Below the pieces are notes generated by a model that was not told where the DNA came from, made no database searches, and was given only the letters and a program-made list of their open reading frames with translations. Of a DNA stretch of 64,000 bases, positions 1 to 10,718 are shown piece by piece. The DNA lies in contig NC_054878.1 of the NCBI RefSeq assembly GCF_018320785.1, positions 45,317,429 through 45,381,428 of the forward strand, read 5' to 3'. The DNA is from Cheilinus undulatus. Its lineage: Eukaryota; Chordata; Actinopteri; Labriformes; Labridae. How positions within the stretch are numbered: the stretch's first letter is position 1; every line of letters begins with the position of its first letter. A program made the translations under genes and the position numbers.

Positions 1-3000
1 CTGGAGGTCCAAACAACATGGGCCCATCTGGAAGCGAGGCGGGCATGTACCCCGCCAACAGATTCCCCCCGCAGAGGTGACTGGAGGGCATTGTTGATAC
101 ATTTGAAGTTGTTTGTCTCCATGCTGCTTCTAAATAAAGTTTCTCGACTCTCTCTCTCTTCAGGCATGGACATGACGGTTACGGGCAGCAGTATCCTCAC
201 AGCGTGGCCTACAGTTCCCATCAGCCCCTGTACCCTCAGCAGCAGGTTAGCAGCCTGTCTCTGCTTCACATCTTTAGCAAGAAATATCTTAACATTTCTA
301 AGTGTAATGAAACATTTCAGTGTCAGAAAATAAATTGGCTGTCCAATCAGGATCTCAGTTGGTCTTGTTACTGGGTAAAAATATGTCTGGGGCCTATGTA
401 ATTGACTGTTTGATTACCACCAGCTAGCTGCGTGTGAAATGATGCTACATTCTCCTGTAGAAGACAAGTGTGTGTGTTATTGAAAGTCCTGGTAAAAAGT
501 ATTGACTCCCACACCTCGTCCTCATCAGTCTGTGTTCTTATCCGTTTGTCTGCAGGGCTACAAGCGTCCGATGGATCCTCTGTATCCTCCGGCAAAGCGT
601 CATGAAGGTGAAGGGTTTGGCGTGCAGACCTTCAGCTCTCAGCAGTCAGACATGTTTGGCCCCTACAGCGGAGGAGCAGCAGGGACCTACATGGGCCCTG
701 AACGGCGGCCAGTCCAGGGTCAGTACCCATATCCTTACCCCAGGGATCGTCAGGGGCCACCGCAGCACTCTATGATGAGCTCTGGACCGTCAGCAGTGTC
801 TGGGGGTCCTGGGGAGGGGCCGCAGACCAACATGTGGCACCCGAGGACGGACATTAGCTACCCTTATAACCGACAGGGCGCCGCCTATCCCGGCATGGGT
901 CGAGGGGACGACCAGGAGGGCCGGGCTCCCCAGGACAGCCAGTGGCCCCCCAGCCATCAGAGCCAGCGACAGCCTCCATTCCCCCCACACTCCTCCTCCT
1001 CCATGTCCTCCAGACCACCCTCCTCCTCCTTCCAGGCTGCGCCCACTGTCCCTAACCATGTCACACGCTCCCACAGCCCCTCCTCCTTCCCCCGGCCAAT
1101 GGGGGGCTCCCTTTCCCCCAACAGCACCCCCTACCTTTCCTCCTTGAAGAAACCAGCTCACCCTGGTGGGCCCCCAGGTGTCCCCGCTGTCCCCCCTCCT
1201 ACGCAGAGCCTCCACCTCATCCACCGAGAGATCAGCTTCCCCTCTGGCTCTGTGGAGGCCACGCCCCCCAAACTGAAGGCACGGCGGCGGCTCACAGCCA
1301 AGGATGCAGGTAAGAACACACACTTACAAACACTCACAAGCATAACAGATCTGTGTTAACCTGCAGTCTCATCCAATCAGGAACCCCGGAGGCATGGCGG
1401 GTGATGATGTCACTGAAGTCTGGGCTGTTAGCAGAGAGCAGCTGGGCTTTGGACACCATCAACATCCTGCTGTATGACGACAGCACGGTGGGCTCGTTTG
1501 GCCTCTCCCAGGTCAGACTCACCCTCATAATTCCTCTTCTTCTGCACCAACTTTCAACTTTTTTTTTTTAAAGGTTTATTTTAGGCATTTTTGTGCCTTT
1601 ATTTGATAAAGGAGGACGGTGGATAGAGTCGGAAACAGGGACGAGAGCGGGGGAGAGACATGCGGTAAAGGGCCTCAGGCCGTATTCGAACCTGGGCCAT
1701 CTGCGTACATGGGGCTAGTCTTAAACTACTAGGCCACCTGCACCCCAGCTTTCAACTTTTTAATGAAACAATGGTTCTTAATTTTCACATTTCTAATTTG
1801 TACACTTTTAAAGATATTTAAAGATAAAGATAGTTCATGGGGTTTATGTGCATCCCTTACTTATGAACACAGTATCTTAAGAACACTTTAAGGGATATTC
1901 TACTCACTTTGCACAAATGTCCTGTGAGACTCAAGATTCAACCAATCAGATTTGGAGGTCATCAGGTGTCATGGTCACACCTTGCTCATAAACCAAAACA
2001 ACCCACCCCAGCTCTTCTTCTTGACCACCACTGGCCAGTTACTGGAAGCCTGACCAAGGTTTATAACTGCCAGGCAGTAGTTGTAGTTTTTCCACTATTT
2101 ATACTTCTTAAGAGTTTAAGCTTGCTCTTTTTTAAACTTCTAAAAAAGTTGGGACACTGTGTAAGATGTAAATAAAACAAGAATGAAATGATTATCAAAT
2201 CTGATAAATCCATATTCTATTCACAACAGAACAGAAACAACATATCAGATGTTGAAACTTGGACATTTTACCATTTCATGAAAAATATTAGCTCATTTTT
2301 AAGTTTATGGCAGCAACACGTCTCAAAAAAGTAGGGACAGGGCCATGTTTACCATTGTGTAGCACCCCCTCTTCTTTTACCAACAGCCTGTAAACGTCTG
2401 GGAAGTGAGGAGAACAGCTGAAGAGACATGTTGTCCCACTCTAGTCTGGTGTAGGATTCTAGCTGCTCCACAGTCCTGGATCTTCTTTGCTTGATTAGAT
2501 TTTTCTTTTCTGATGCTCCAAATGTTTTCTACTGGTGAAAGGTCCAGACTGCAGGCAGACCAGTTCAGGACCTGGACTCTTCTCCCGTGAAGCTATGCTG
2601 TTGTGATGGATGTGGTATGTTGTTCCCTGACAGAGACGTTGTCTGGATGGCAGCATATGTTGCTCTAAAACCTCTCTCTACTTTCCAGCATTGATAGTTC
2701 CTTTCCAGATGTTAGAGCTGCCCATGCCATCGGCACTGATGCAACCCCATACCATCAGAGATGCAGGCTTTAGAACTGAGCCAGGGGAACAAACTAGGTA
2801 CTCCCTCTCCTCTTTAGTCCCCAGGACACGGCGTCTGTGGTTTCCAGAAAGAATTTTGATGCGTGTGACCACAGAACAGTTTTCCGTTTTTCCTCAGTTC
2901 AATTTAAATGTGCTTTGGCCCAGAGAGGACAACAGTGATGTTTCTGGATCCTTTTCAACTATAACTCCTTATTTGCTTGAAAAAAAAACTTCAGTGCAAA

Positions 3001-6000
3001 AGCCATTACTACTCTGAATGCTGCTAAAATCTGATAATCTTGTGCAACATGCATCTTTTGCACTTAGAAGTGAATTTGTGCAATAGTGCAATTCTGGTTC
3101 TATTTATCTTGCATGGCTTGGATTTTTAAGCACTTTACTGTCATGGCACCATAACGACTGCATTCAGTTTTGTTGTACTTGTGCAAGTATAAGGACTGCA
3201 TTCAGTTTTGTTGTACTTGTGCAATTACATTAAAGACTTTTATCTTGCATTTGTGGATGGCACGGCCAACTGTGTCGACAGACGATTTTTGGCAATGTTC
3301 CTGAGCCCATGCTGTGATTACAGTCCAGAATCATGCCTGTTTTTAATGCAGTGGCCCCTGAGGGCCCCTTCAGCCTTGCTCACAGAGATTTCTCCAGTTT
3401 CTATGAATCTTTTAAAATTGTTCTACAGTTTTTTTGATGCAGCATTTTTCACAGATTGGTGAACCTCTGCCCATCTTTACCCGTGAGACTCTGCCTCTAA
3501 AATACTCCTTTTAAACCCAGGCATTACTGACCTCTTTACACTTAACCTAAACAGTTGCAAAATGCTCCTCCAGATTATTTTCATTAGTAGCACCTACTTT
3601 TCCTGGCTTTTGTTGTTCTGTCCCTACTTTTTTTAGATGTGTTTCTGCCATCAAATTTAAAGTGAGTTAACATTTGTCATAAAATGTTGATGAAGCTTTA
3701 TTTTATTTTTAACAAAGGAAGCAGGTGGGAAAAGTCTTCATATTTGAGTAAAATCAGTTTTCTTTTAAGCCTGACATCTTCAGCCTACTTAAACTTACAG
3801 AATCTATTTGTGCTCTAAAATGTTTAAAAGGTACAAACTATGTATTTATGAGTATTCTCTCTGCTCTATGTAATAGTTTGTGAAAAATACAGCTCACTTT
3901 TTGGCTTTTTCCCGCAGTTATCATTGGTGTGTGTGGGTGGATAGAATGTGTGACGTCTCAGACTGCAGAGGAGGAAAAATTAATCACATTTATAAATATT
4001 TCACATCCAAGCCCATATTTTTCGTTATACAAACTTAAATTATACAGGAAAATGTAGCCAAAATGCAACATGAGGATATGGAACGCCACATCTACTGCAA
4101 TGATGATCAATGTCAAGGTAGAGAGGTCAGCTTTCATACAGTGTGCTCATTCTTTGGATATGAGTGAAGGAAATCGCTCTAGAGCATGAAATCCAGACAT
4201 GAAAACAAGCTAAATTCTCATAGAATCCACCAACCTTTGATCTAATGCCTTTTTGAATGCTTAATCAGCATCTTCACTAATAATGATGACATCACTTCCT
4301 CCTGCAGCTGCCTGGCTTCCTGGAGCTAGTAGTGGAGTACTACCGCCGCTGCCTCATCCAGATCTTCGGCATCCTGGAGGAGTACGAAGTGGGGACGGAG
4401 GGCCAGAGGACCCTGCAGAGAACCCCTGACCTTCCTCCAGAGGAGGTGCAAAGGGAGGCCCTGCCTACCTCCTGTGAGTCTGATAGCCAATCAGAGGAGA
4501 AGAAGAGGCCAGAGGAGCAAGAGCCGCCACCACTGCTCACAGCCATGCCCGCTTTGGACAACGAGGAGGAGAGAGAGGAGAAACCCGTGGTCCAAGAGGA
4601 AGAGGAAGAGCCCCGTCCTCTGCAGGCCAGCAAGTACGACAAGCTGCCGATTAAAGTGGAGGACACAGGGGAGGAGTGGGAGGAGGTGGAGGAGCGCTGG
4701 GTCGAGCTCAGCCGACCGAACGGCTTCATCAGTGGACTGCTGCACTGGAAGGCCGGAGGAGGAGACTCCACGGTTCATATCCTGACAGGAGCAGAGGGGA
4801 GGAGGTGGGGGAGAGCAGACGGAGAAGACGACAGGCAGGAGGAGACAGAGGGAGGTGAGGAGAGGAACCAGCCGGGCGGTGAGGGGACGACTTCTGAAAC
4901 AGAAGAAGGTAAACCCACGGGAGGAGAAGGAGGGAAAGTGAAGAAAATAGTAAAGATATCACTAAAAAGAGTTTGGTTCCTGCTGTAAAAAAAAAAAAGT
5001 CATGTTCTCCATAGTGGATTTGGTTATTCACTATGATATCCTAACCTTCCATGTTAGGCTTACCATGAGTTACATAAGTGTGAGACAATAGGTTACACTC
5101 TTTAAGAACACTCAAGTTCAGACGTCATCAACCTCATTCTCAGAAAGCCAGGGAAAAGAACTACACTACCCATAATCCCATGGCTCTGATTTTATTTGCA
5201 CATAATGGTTTTTTAGAGGATGTCGCTGGTCAATGAAGCTTTCACACTAGCAACACAAAAGTTCTGCTCCAAATGAGCACACATCTAACCAATCAAAACA
5301 GAGAAGCAAAAATGTCCTCCTTTGTAACATCACGCCGTTTTTCCCTTTTCAAATTAATATTTTTCTTTAGGTAGTGCCAAGTTTTTGAAAAATGGAGACA
5401 GGCAGCTTGACACGTCTGATAAAAACGTTTTCTTCTCTGCAGGCTCACCATCACAGATCAAAGTTCAGAGTCCCATCAGCCAACTGGAGGACGAGCCACG
5501 CTGCTGGGACGAGGCTCCCCTGTCCACTGCCGAGTCATGGCAGGACGCTCTGTCCAAACGCTGCGTCTGCATCTCCAACGTCGTTCGTGGCCTCTCCTTC
5601 GTCCCTGGAAATGACGCTGAAATGTCCCGCCACCCTGGCCTGGTTCTGATCCTGGGGCGGCTGGTGCTGCTGCATCACCATCACCCCCGCAGGAAACGCA
5701 CCCCACCCAGCTACCAGCGGGAGGAGGAGCAGGGGCAGGCCTGCAGCCGGGACGAGTGGTGGTGGGACTGTTTGGCGGCGCTGCGGGAGAACACACTGGT
5801 GACGCTGGCCAACATAGCGGGCAAGCTGGACCTGTCCGTGTACCCCGAGAGCATCATCCTGCCGATGCTGGAAGGGCTGCTGCACTGGATGGTGTGTCCA
5901 TCCGCCGAGGCCCAGGACCCGTTCTGCTCGGGGGGCGGAGTCTCCTCACTCTCGCCGCAGAGGCTAGTCCTCGAGAGTCTGTGCAAGCTGAGCATCCAGG

Positions 6001-6470
6001 ATTGCAACGTGGACCTGCTGCTCGCCACGCCACCCTTCAGCCGCCAGCAGAAGCTCTATGCCACGCTGGTGCGCCTCATAGGTGAGAGGAAGAGCCAGGT
6101 GTGTCGGGAGATGGCGGTGGCCGTTTTGTCCAACCTGGCGCACGGAGACCCCACAGCGGCACGAGCAGTCGCCCTGCAGAAAGGCAGCGTGGGAACTCTG
6201 ATCGGCTTCCTGGAGGATAGCGTTGCCGTGGCTCAGTACCAGCAGAGCTCACACAGCCTGTTGCACGCCGCCACACCGCCTGAGCCGCCCAGCATCAACA
6301 TGATGTGCCGCGCTGCCAAAGCACTGCTCGCCATGGCGAAGGTGGAGGAGAACCGGACGGAGTTCACTCTGTACGAGAGTCGACTGCTGGACATCTCGCT
6401 GTCTGCGGCGCTGAACTCCTCGGTGGCGGCCATCATGTGTGAAGTACTTTATAAAATTGGCCGCTCGTGA
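1..6470 (+). CDS. arid1b: ARID1B (BAF250b), 3' part of the gene, six exons in window
   Basis: This is a DNA-binding accessory subunit of the nuclear BAF (SWI/SNF) chromatin-remodelling complex. Exons: <1-76 (continues upstream), 164-245, 556-1309, 1381-1511, 4308-4908 and 5443-6470. Every junction is GT-AG and the phases agree. About 890 C-terminal residues are present; the ARID DNA-binding domain lies upstream of the window. Diagnostic segments include [49 protein letters not shown] and [16 protein letters not shown]. The forms [14 protein letters not shown] and [13 protein letters not shown] match my recollection of ARID1B better than ARID1A. The neighbours tmem242 and zdhhc14 repeat the human 6q25.3 order, which also favours 1B. 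The low-complexity Pro/Gln/Ser and Glu-rich linkers are normal for the family. No damage is seen. The alternative, an arid1a paralogue, is less likely. Confidence 0.88.
556..1309 (+). CDS. arid1b: arid1b exon: Pro/Ser/Gln-rich disordered region
   Basis: A 754-base coding exon, phase 0 in and phase 1 out. It starts [20 protein letters not shown] and ends with RRRLTAKDA. The middle is a disordered Pro/Ser/Gly/Gln-rich stretch (many SS, PP and QG pairs), as in mammalian ARID1 proteins between the ARID and BAF250_C domains. The bounding signals are tgcag before 556 and gtaagaac after 1309. A long opposite-strand reading frame here is only a shadow of the GC-rich codons. Confidence 0.85.
1563..1748 (-). 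mobile_element. tRNA-derived SINE, copy 1 (minus orientation)
   Basis: Read on the minus strand it has a tRNA-like head with A-box-like tGGCCTAGTaGTTTAAG and B-box-like GGTTCGAATACGG, then a body (TTTACCGCATGTCTCTCCCC) and an AATAAAGGCAC.AAAAATGCC tail ending in poly(A). The direct repeat ctttcaactttt flanks it at 1551-1562 and 1749-1760. It lies inside an arid1b intron. Confidence 0.85.
2139..3700 (-). mobile_element. Decayed Tc1/mariner-superfamily DNA transposon
   Basis: The left end carries the fish repeat signature AAAAAAGTTGGGACACTGTG. The interior, read on the minus strand, has transposase remnants such as [20 protein letters not shown] around 2680-2800, a typical Tc1/mariner DDE-domain block. 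The right side keeps GTCCCTACTTTTTTTAGATG but not the mirror-image terminal repeat, so the copy is probably truncated there. Many stop codons break the transposase frame. The same family recurs at 13150-13878 and 26121-27832. It fills most of the arid1b intron 1512-4307. Family naming beyond the superfamily (ISRm11-like group) is from memory and uncertain. Confidence 0.75.
3701..4307 (+). other. Rest of arid1b intron, nothing recognised
   Basis: AT-rich intron sequence with no open frame resembling a protein and no terminal repeats that I can see. It ends in the acceptor ttcctcctgcag before 4308. Confidence 0.5.
4308..4908 (+). CDS. arid1b: arid1b exon: start of conserved C-terminal region plus acidic linker
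   Basis: Opens with [20 protein letters not shown], which follows [14 protein letters not shown] of the previous exon, as in human ARID1B. A long Glu-rich acidic stretch follows, then [12 protein letters not shown] and [12 protein letters not shown] (human: SKFDKLPIKI and SGLLHWQLGGGD). I chose the donor at gtaaac after GAAGAAG (4909) because phase 1 then joins in frame to the exon at 5443. The reading frame runs on into the intron to 4988, but that extension has no family match. Confidence 0.85.
4909..5442 (+). other. arid1b last intron, nothing recognised
   Basis: A 534-base phase-1 intron (gtaaac...tctctgcag). No repeat or extra exon is visible. The frame from 5385 that runs into the last exon starts inside this intron and its first residues have no family match. 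Confidence 0.6.
5443..6470 (+). CDS. arid1b: arid1b terminal exon: BAF250_C domain
   Basis: A single large exon encodes the whole BAF250_C (helical repeat) domain and the stop codon. Recognisable blocks in order: [54 protein letters not shown], an LEGLL motif of LXXLL type, [37 protein letters not shown], and [19 protein letters not shown] near the end. Human ARID1B aligns throughout, ending at nearly the same residue (human FQIGQL, here YKIGRS). It is intronless and intact. This domain anchors ARID1 proteins to the BAF core. Confidence 0.92.
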
Positions 6471-7400
6471 CACAAACACTGCCACGGAGCGCGCTCAGTG
6501 GCCTCTAAAGAAGCTCCGCCCATGTGATGAACTGGCTCTTATTCTATTTTTATTTAAGAAGAGAAGAGAAAGATTTTAAATACAGAAGAATCTATAAATC
6601 TATAAAAGTCCGCCATCATGAAATGTTTATTTGGGATTTTTAAATAATTTTAATACGGAAATATTTAATACCTGTATTTTTAATTTTTTATTCTTTTGTC
6701 TGTTTGTTGTTTTGTTTCGTTTGAACCAAAGTGTGACGCTGGACAACGCTCGGGTTCTGGCTCTCTGTGACGTGGTCGTTTCTTTCTGTTTCGGGGGGCG
6801 GGGTTGGTTAGAATTTGGGGGTGTGGTCTGTTTATTTAAATAGTGACACCTGTTGTAGATAATCCTCTCTTTTCTGACAGAGAAACACTGATGTTCTTTG
6901 TTTTGGTGCAATACGTTTGTTTTTTACTCTAAATGTGAACAACTCGACCGTCTGCAGTTCCACCATCTTCAGTATTTTGCCGACCTCAGCAGTATCAAAC
7001 ATCATGTTCTGTTTTTTAAGAATTTCTAAATGTGTCCAACTCCTCCTCTTCCTCCTGTAAATAGATGTACATTTGACTCGGTGACTCAATGAATCATTTA
7101 TAATCACGACTCGGCAGGTGAACTCTTGTTTCTGTATTTAAGGACACGCTCTCAGTTTCAGGACGGTTTCGGGGTCCGGTCTGGGAGGGTGCATTTGATT
7201 TCAGAGACTGTATGTGCAGACGGTGCGGGTTGGACTGTACTCATGTTGTCTTCAGAAACAGTTATCAGAAATGTAAAGAGATAAAAAGAAAATCTCTAGA
7301 TCCACAACGCCTCCTGTTTGATTTATGATGGCTTTTCTTCACTTTGAGATCTTTGAATGTTTCACAGCAAGGAGAAACTCAAGACAGCAAGAAAGAGCGG
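6471..7400 (+). other. arid1b: arid1b 3' untranslated region (extent approximate)
   Basis: Sequence after the stop codon at 6468-6470. It is T-rich with no coding frame of note. I could not find a canonical AATAAA with confidence before the transposon that begins near 7405, so the 3' end is a guess. Confidence 0.45.
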
Positions 7401-7404
7401 AATA

Positions 7405-8235
7405 CTAGCGCACCTCAAAAAATAAGAATATCATGGGAAAGTTAATCCTGATGGTTACAGTTTATAGCTTATGAAAATTAAAAATCCACTATCTCTAAAT
7501 ATAACCGATATGAGGAAGACTGCTGACTTGGAGGGTAAGCTACAGAAGCTCACTTCTGAAAGGCCAGGCTGTTCTCAGAGGCTGTATCTAAGCACATTCA
7601 AGAACTTAGGGGAGCTTCACAAGGACTGGACTGAAGCAGTGGATCAAAGTCCCAGCGTCTGGAGGAAGATCAGAGAGGTCCAGAATCCAAGGTGCATGAA
7701 GTCCAGTGTTTCCAGTGTCCAAAGTCAGTAATGGTTTGAGGTGCCATGTCATCTTCTGCTGTTGGTCCGCTGGTCTTTATCAAGTCCAGAGTCCACGCCG
7801 TTAGCCACCTACTGGGAGATTTTAGAGCCCCTCTTGCTTCCATCTGCTGAGAAGTTTTATGGAGATCCTGATTTCCTTTCCACCTGCCCACAGTGAAGCC
7901 AAAACTACCAGAAACTGGTTTATTGACCCTGGTGTTACTGTGTTTGATTCTGACCTGAATCCCAGTGAGAATGTTTGGGGAAATGTCAAGAATGGAAGAT
8001 GAGAGACATGAGAATCAACAATCCAGACAAGCTGAAGGCTGCTATCAGAGCAACCTGGGCTTCATAACACCCCAGCAGGACCACGGACTGATCGACTCCA
8101 AAACACGAGCGGAGATGCAGAAATTTGTACAAAAGGAGCCCCGACCAAGAAGAAAGTCATAAATGAACAGAATTTTCCAGGCCAACATTTCTGTGTCATT
8201 TGTTTGGTGTTTTGTCATATTCTAATTACTGTCTA
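7405..8235 (+). mobile_element. Decayed Tc1/mariner-superfamily transposon, plus orientation
   Basis: Starts with CACCTCAAAAAATAAGAATA, matching the common fish element whose ends read CTCAAAAAATTAGAATATCAT, and includes the subterminal TTATGAAAATTAAAAATC. The interior on the plus strand carries transposase remnants: a GGTTTGAGGTGCCATGTCAT block (MVWGAMS-like), then the frame at 7965-8162 with ATIRATW-like and Tc1 C-terminal motifs. The coding frame is broken repeatedly. The right end is not clear; CATATTCTAATT at about 8217 is probably its remnant. Confidence 0.7.
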
Positions 8236-8490
8236 AAATCAATTCTTTTTGTATTTTAAATTGAGAAAAAGTCAGAATTCTCATTTATAATTCAGTATTT
8301 TTCTCAAAGTTTGTAAAAAGTTTTCTCAAAATAAATAAATAAATAAAAATCCAGTCAGGATTGATTTCAATCTCAGAATTATGCCTTGAGTATCAGAATC
8401 ATGACATTAATCTCAGAATTATTACTTTTAATCTCAGAATTCTGACATTTTCTCAGAAATCTGACTTTAATCTCACAATTGAAAAAAAAA
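8230..8490 (+). repeat. Degenerate ~20-bp minisatellite, inverted relative of the 15.4-17.6 kb array
   Basis: Several loose copies of AATCTCAGAATTCTGACATT occur between about 8370 and 8480. The unit is the reverse complement of the AAGTCAGAATCCTGAGATTA unit that forms the large array in tmem242 intron 1. A short AAATAAATAAATAAAT run lies at about 8328-8346. Confidence 0.6.
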
Positions 8491-8935
8491 GGTTGGACCT
8501 AAAAAAATTGACCCTAATCCTTTAACAAACAGATGATTTTATCCGCTCTGAAATCATAAAATATATATTTAGTTTTATTGTTTTTGTTGAAGTTACAGTA
8601 ACATTATTTTGGGCTGCCTGATATGAGCCACACATAATCTCTCTAGATCTTGTATCTGAATGGTTGTGCATGATATAAATCTGGATATTTTTCTGTAGAG
8701 AAATATTAAATTGCCAGAGGAGAAATTAAATCCTTTTGAAACCTGTTTAGACTATGCAGCAACAACAACAAAACCCCCAATTTTAATTGCCAAAAAGTTG
8801 CAGACAAGCTCTTAATCTTTCTTAATTTGTAAAAAAAACATTGTCAGCAGTTGAAGTGCAGTTTTACAAGACTGACTTAGGCTGTATTGGTGGAGCCTAA
8901 TTTGAGTTTTTTTCACAGGTCCCATAACTCCTGGG
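8491..8935 (+). other. Intergenic spacer, nothing recognised
   Basis: AT-rich sequence between arid1b and tmem242 with no gene-like frame or clear repeat boundaries. Confidence 0.5.
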
Positions 8936-9447
8936 TTAAAGGTCACATATTTTACCCTTTCAAGACAAATTTATATTGGTCTCAAAGGTCCCCAAAACAT
9001 GCCTGTCAAGTTTGTAGCTAAAAAAAAAAAAAAAAAAAACACTCCACTATTGGATTTTTTTCATGTCTAAAAACCCCTCTGTTTCAGCCCTGCTCAGATC
9101 GAGCTGTTTCCGTGTCTGTGGCTTTCAATGTTACTAAGCGGTCCGACTGCGCCCATGACCCCGCCCCTCTTAGGAAATAGATGTGGCTTAAGGGCTCTCT
9201 CAGGTGGCAGCTGAGAGGAGGGCAGAACTTTATTCCAAGCTGGAGGGCCAACCTTTTTTTTTTCAATCCCCACATGACATCATGAGGGGAAAATCTGAGA
9301 ACAGCTTTTTTTGGCATATTATTTTCCAAAAAAGGGGGAGAGTGAATGGATTTTTCTGATTCTTGGGGGGTAGTAGGCAGGCCAGGGGCACATATTTTTG
9401 TTAGAAAATCCTGAAATAGTATATTTTTAATAATAACTGACCTTTAA
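8936..9447 (+). mobile_element. Short non-autonomous DNA element with TTAA ends
   Basis: The sequence begins TTAAAGGTCA at 8936 and ends TGACCTTTAA at 9447, a perfect 10-base terminal inverted repeat that includes a TTAA target (piggyBac-like habit). It has no coding capacity. A fragment with the same internal words (AACAAAAATATGTGCCCCTG) occurs in inverse orientation near 45960-46010 in a zdhhc14 intron. Confidence 0.6.
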
Positions 9448-10055
9448 GGACTCTTTTTTTTGCTGTGGCATCAAACATGGCTCAAAATTGAATATTTACA
9501 AGAGTCAAACTAAAGTGTAATGTTATTAAATCTTGGCACCTCAATGTTACAGTGTATTTAGGGAACAGATCAGAACAATTCTGTTTTTGGCTGCCATTTG
9601 AAGAAATGTGAGATTTTCTTCAGTGAAAAGAAAAAAAACAACAACATGAATTCACAATATAATTTGTTTAATAAACACTGATAAAGGTTCATATGATCAA
9701 AAATCAATAAATAAGCTTTAGTTTTTCCTCTGATGTTTTACATCTGGGCAGTTCTGAGGCTCACTATCGCCACCTGGAGGCCAGGAAGGAAAAACCCCAA
9801 ATAAAGAAATGTCCCTCCTGCTTTTGTCTGGTTTCACGAAAAAGAAGAAAAAACTGAAAATCAAATCATGAGTTCAAGTTCAAAGAAAAGTATTTACAAA
9901 AAAACGACTATTTTAACCATCGGGAACTCAAACTGGAACCAGACCGGGATCATGTTAGTCCTGCAGTGTAGGTATCGCAGCAGGGATCGGTCCCAGGTCT
10001 TGGTGAGTTTTATTTCCTTTTTGTCTTGTCTGAATGGTCGTCCAGCAGCACACCA
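9448..10055 (-). other. tmem242: Downstream of tmem242; probable 3' UTR, extent unknown
   Basis: On the minus strand, sequence after the tmem242 stop codon. An AATAAA on the minus strand (plus-strand tttatt at 10009-10014) lies about 45 bases past the stop and could be a polyadenylation signal. Nothing else is recognised. Confidence 0.4.
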
Positions 10056-10674
10056 TCACTTTGACTTGAAGATCGAGTCCCAGTCCACGGGTTCAGATTG
10101 GGGTGAAGACGTGGATGATTTTGGAATAGACGGGAAGAAGGAGCGCATCTTAAACCTGAACTCTGCAAACTGACCAAGACCAAGGAGACAAAATGTTAGA
10201 GATGAAAAATTGAACCAGCAGAGAGGAAATACATGTTTTATCACAGTGGTTTTCACACTACCTTCATTTTTTCTCGTGCAGCTTTAATACAAACTCCATA
10301 AACTTTGCTTTTACACATTTCTGTGTCATTCATTTATGCGATGACAGTCAGAGGTTTATGGTTGCATACGTACGCTGTGAACATCCAGGACTTTCCACAC
10401 GGTGAAGCTGAGCAGGCCGACTCCACAGCAGGCGTACAGCGAGCCCCAACCCAACGCTCTGAGCGCCAGAGATGCCCCGCTCTCTGGGACCGCCGCCGTT
10501 GCCACCACGCCCTGCAGAGGAGGAGGTCAGAGACAAATGACATGACGTCAGGATGGCAGAGAGGTTTTTAAAGCTGGTTCCATCTGACAGGAAGTAAATT
10601 TAATATATCGCACACATTCTGATGATAACACTTTAAGAGACTTAGACAATGTGGACAATATATATATATGTATG

Positions 10675-10718
<44 letters not shown>

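Noticed and set aside
790-1323. 177-codon minus-strand frame rich in Gly/Arg
   Set aside because: It is the antisense shadow of the GC-rich arid1b exon at 556-1309, which has strong protein homology on the plus strand.
1-6470. Calling the first gene arid1a
   Set aside because: ARID1A and ARID1B are close, but specific residues ([27 protein letters not shown]) and the tmem242-zdhhc14 neighbours fit ARID1B.
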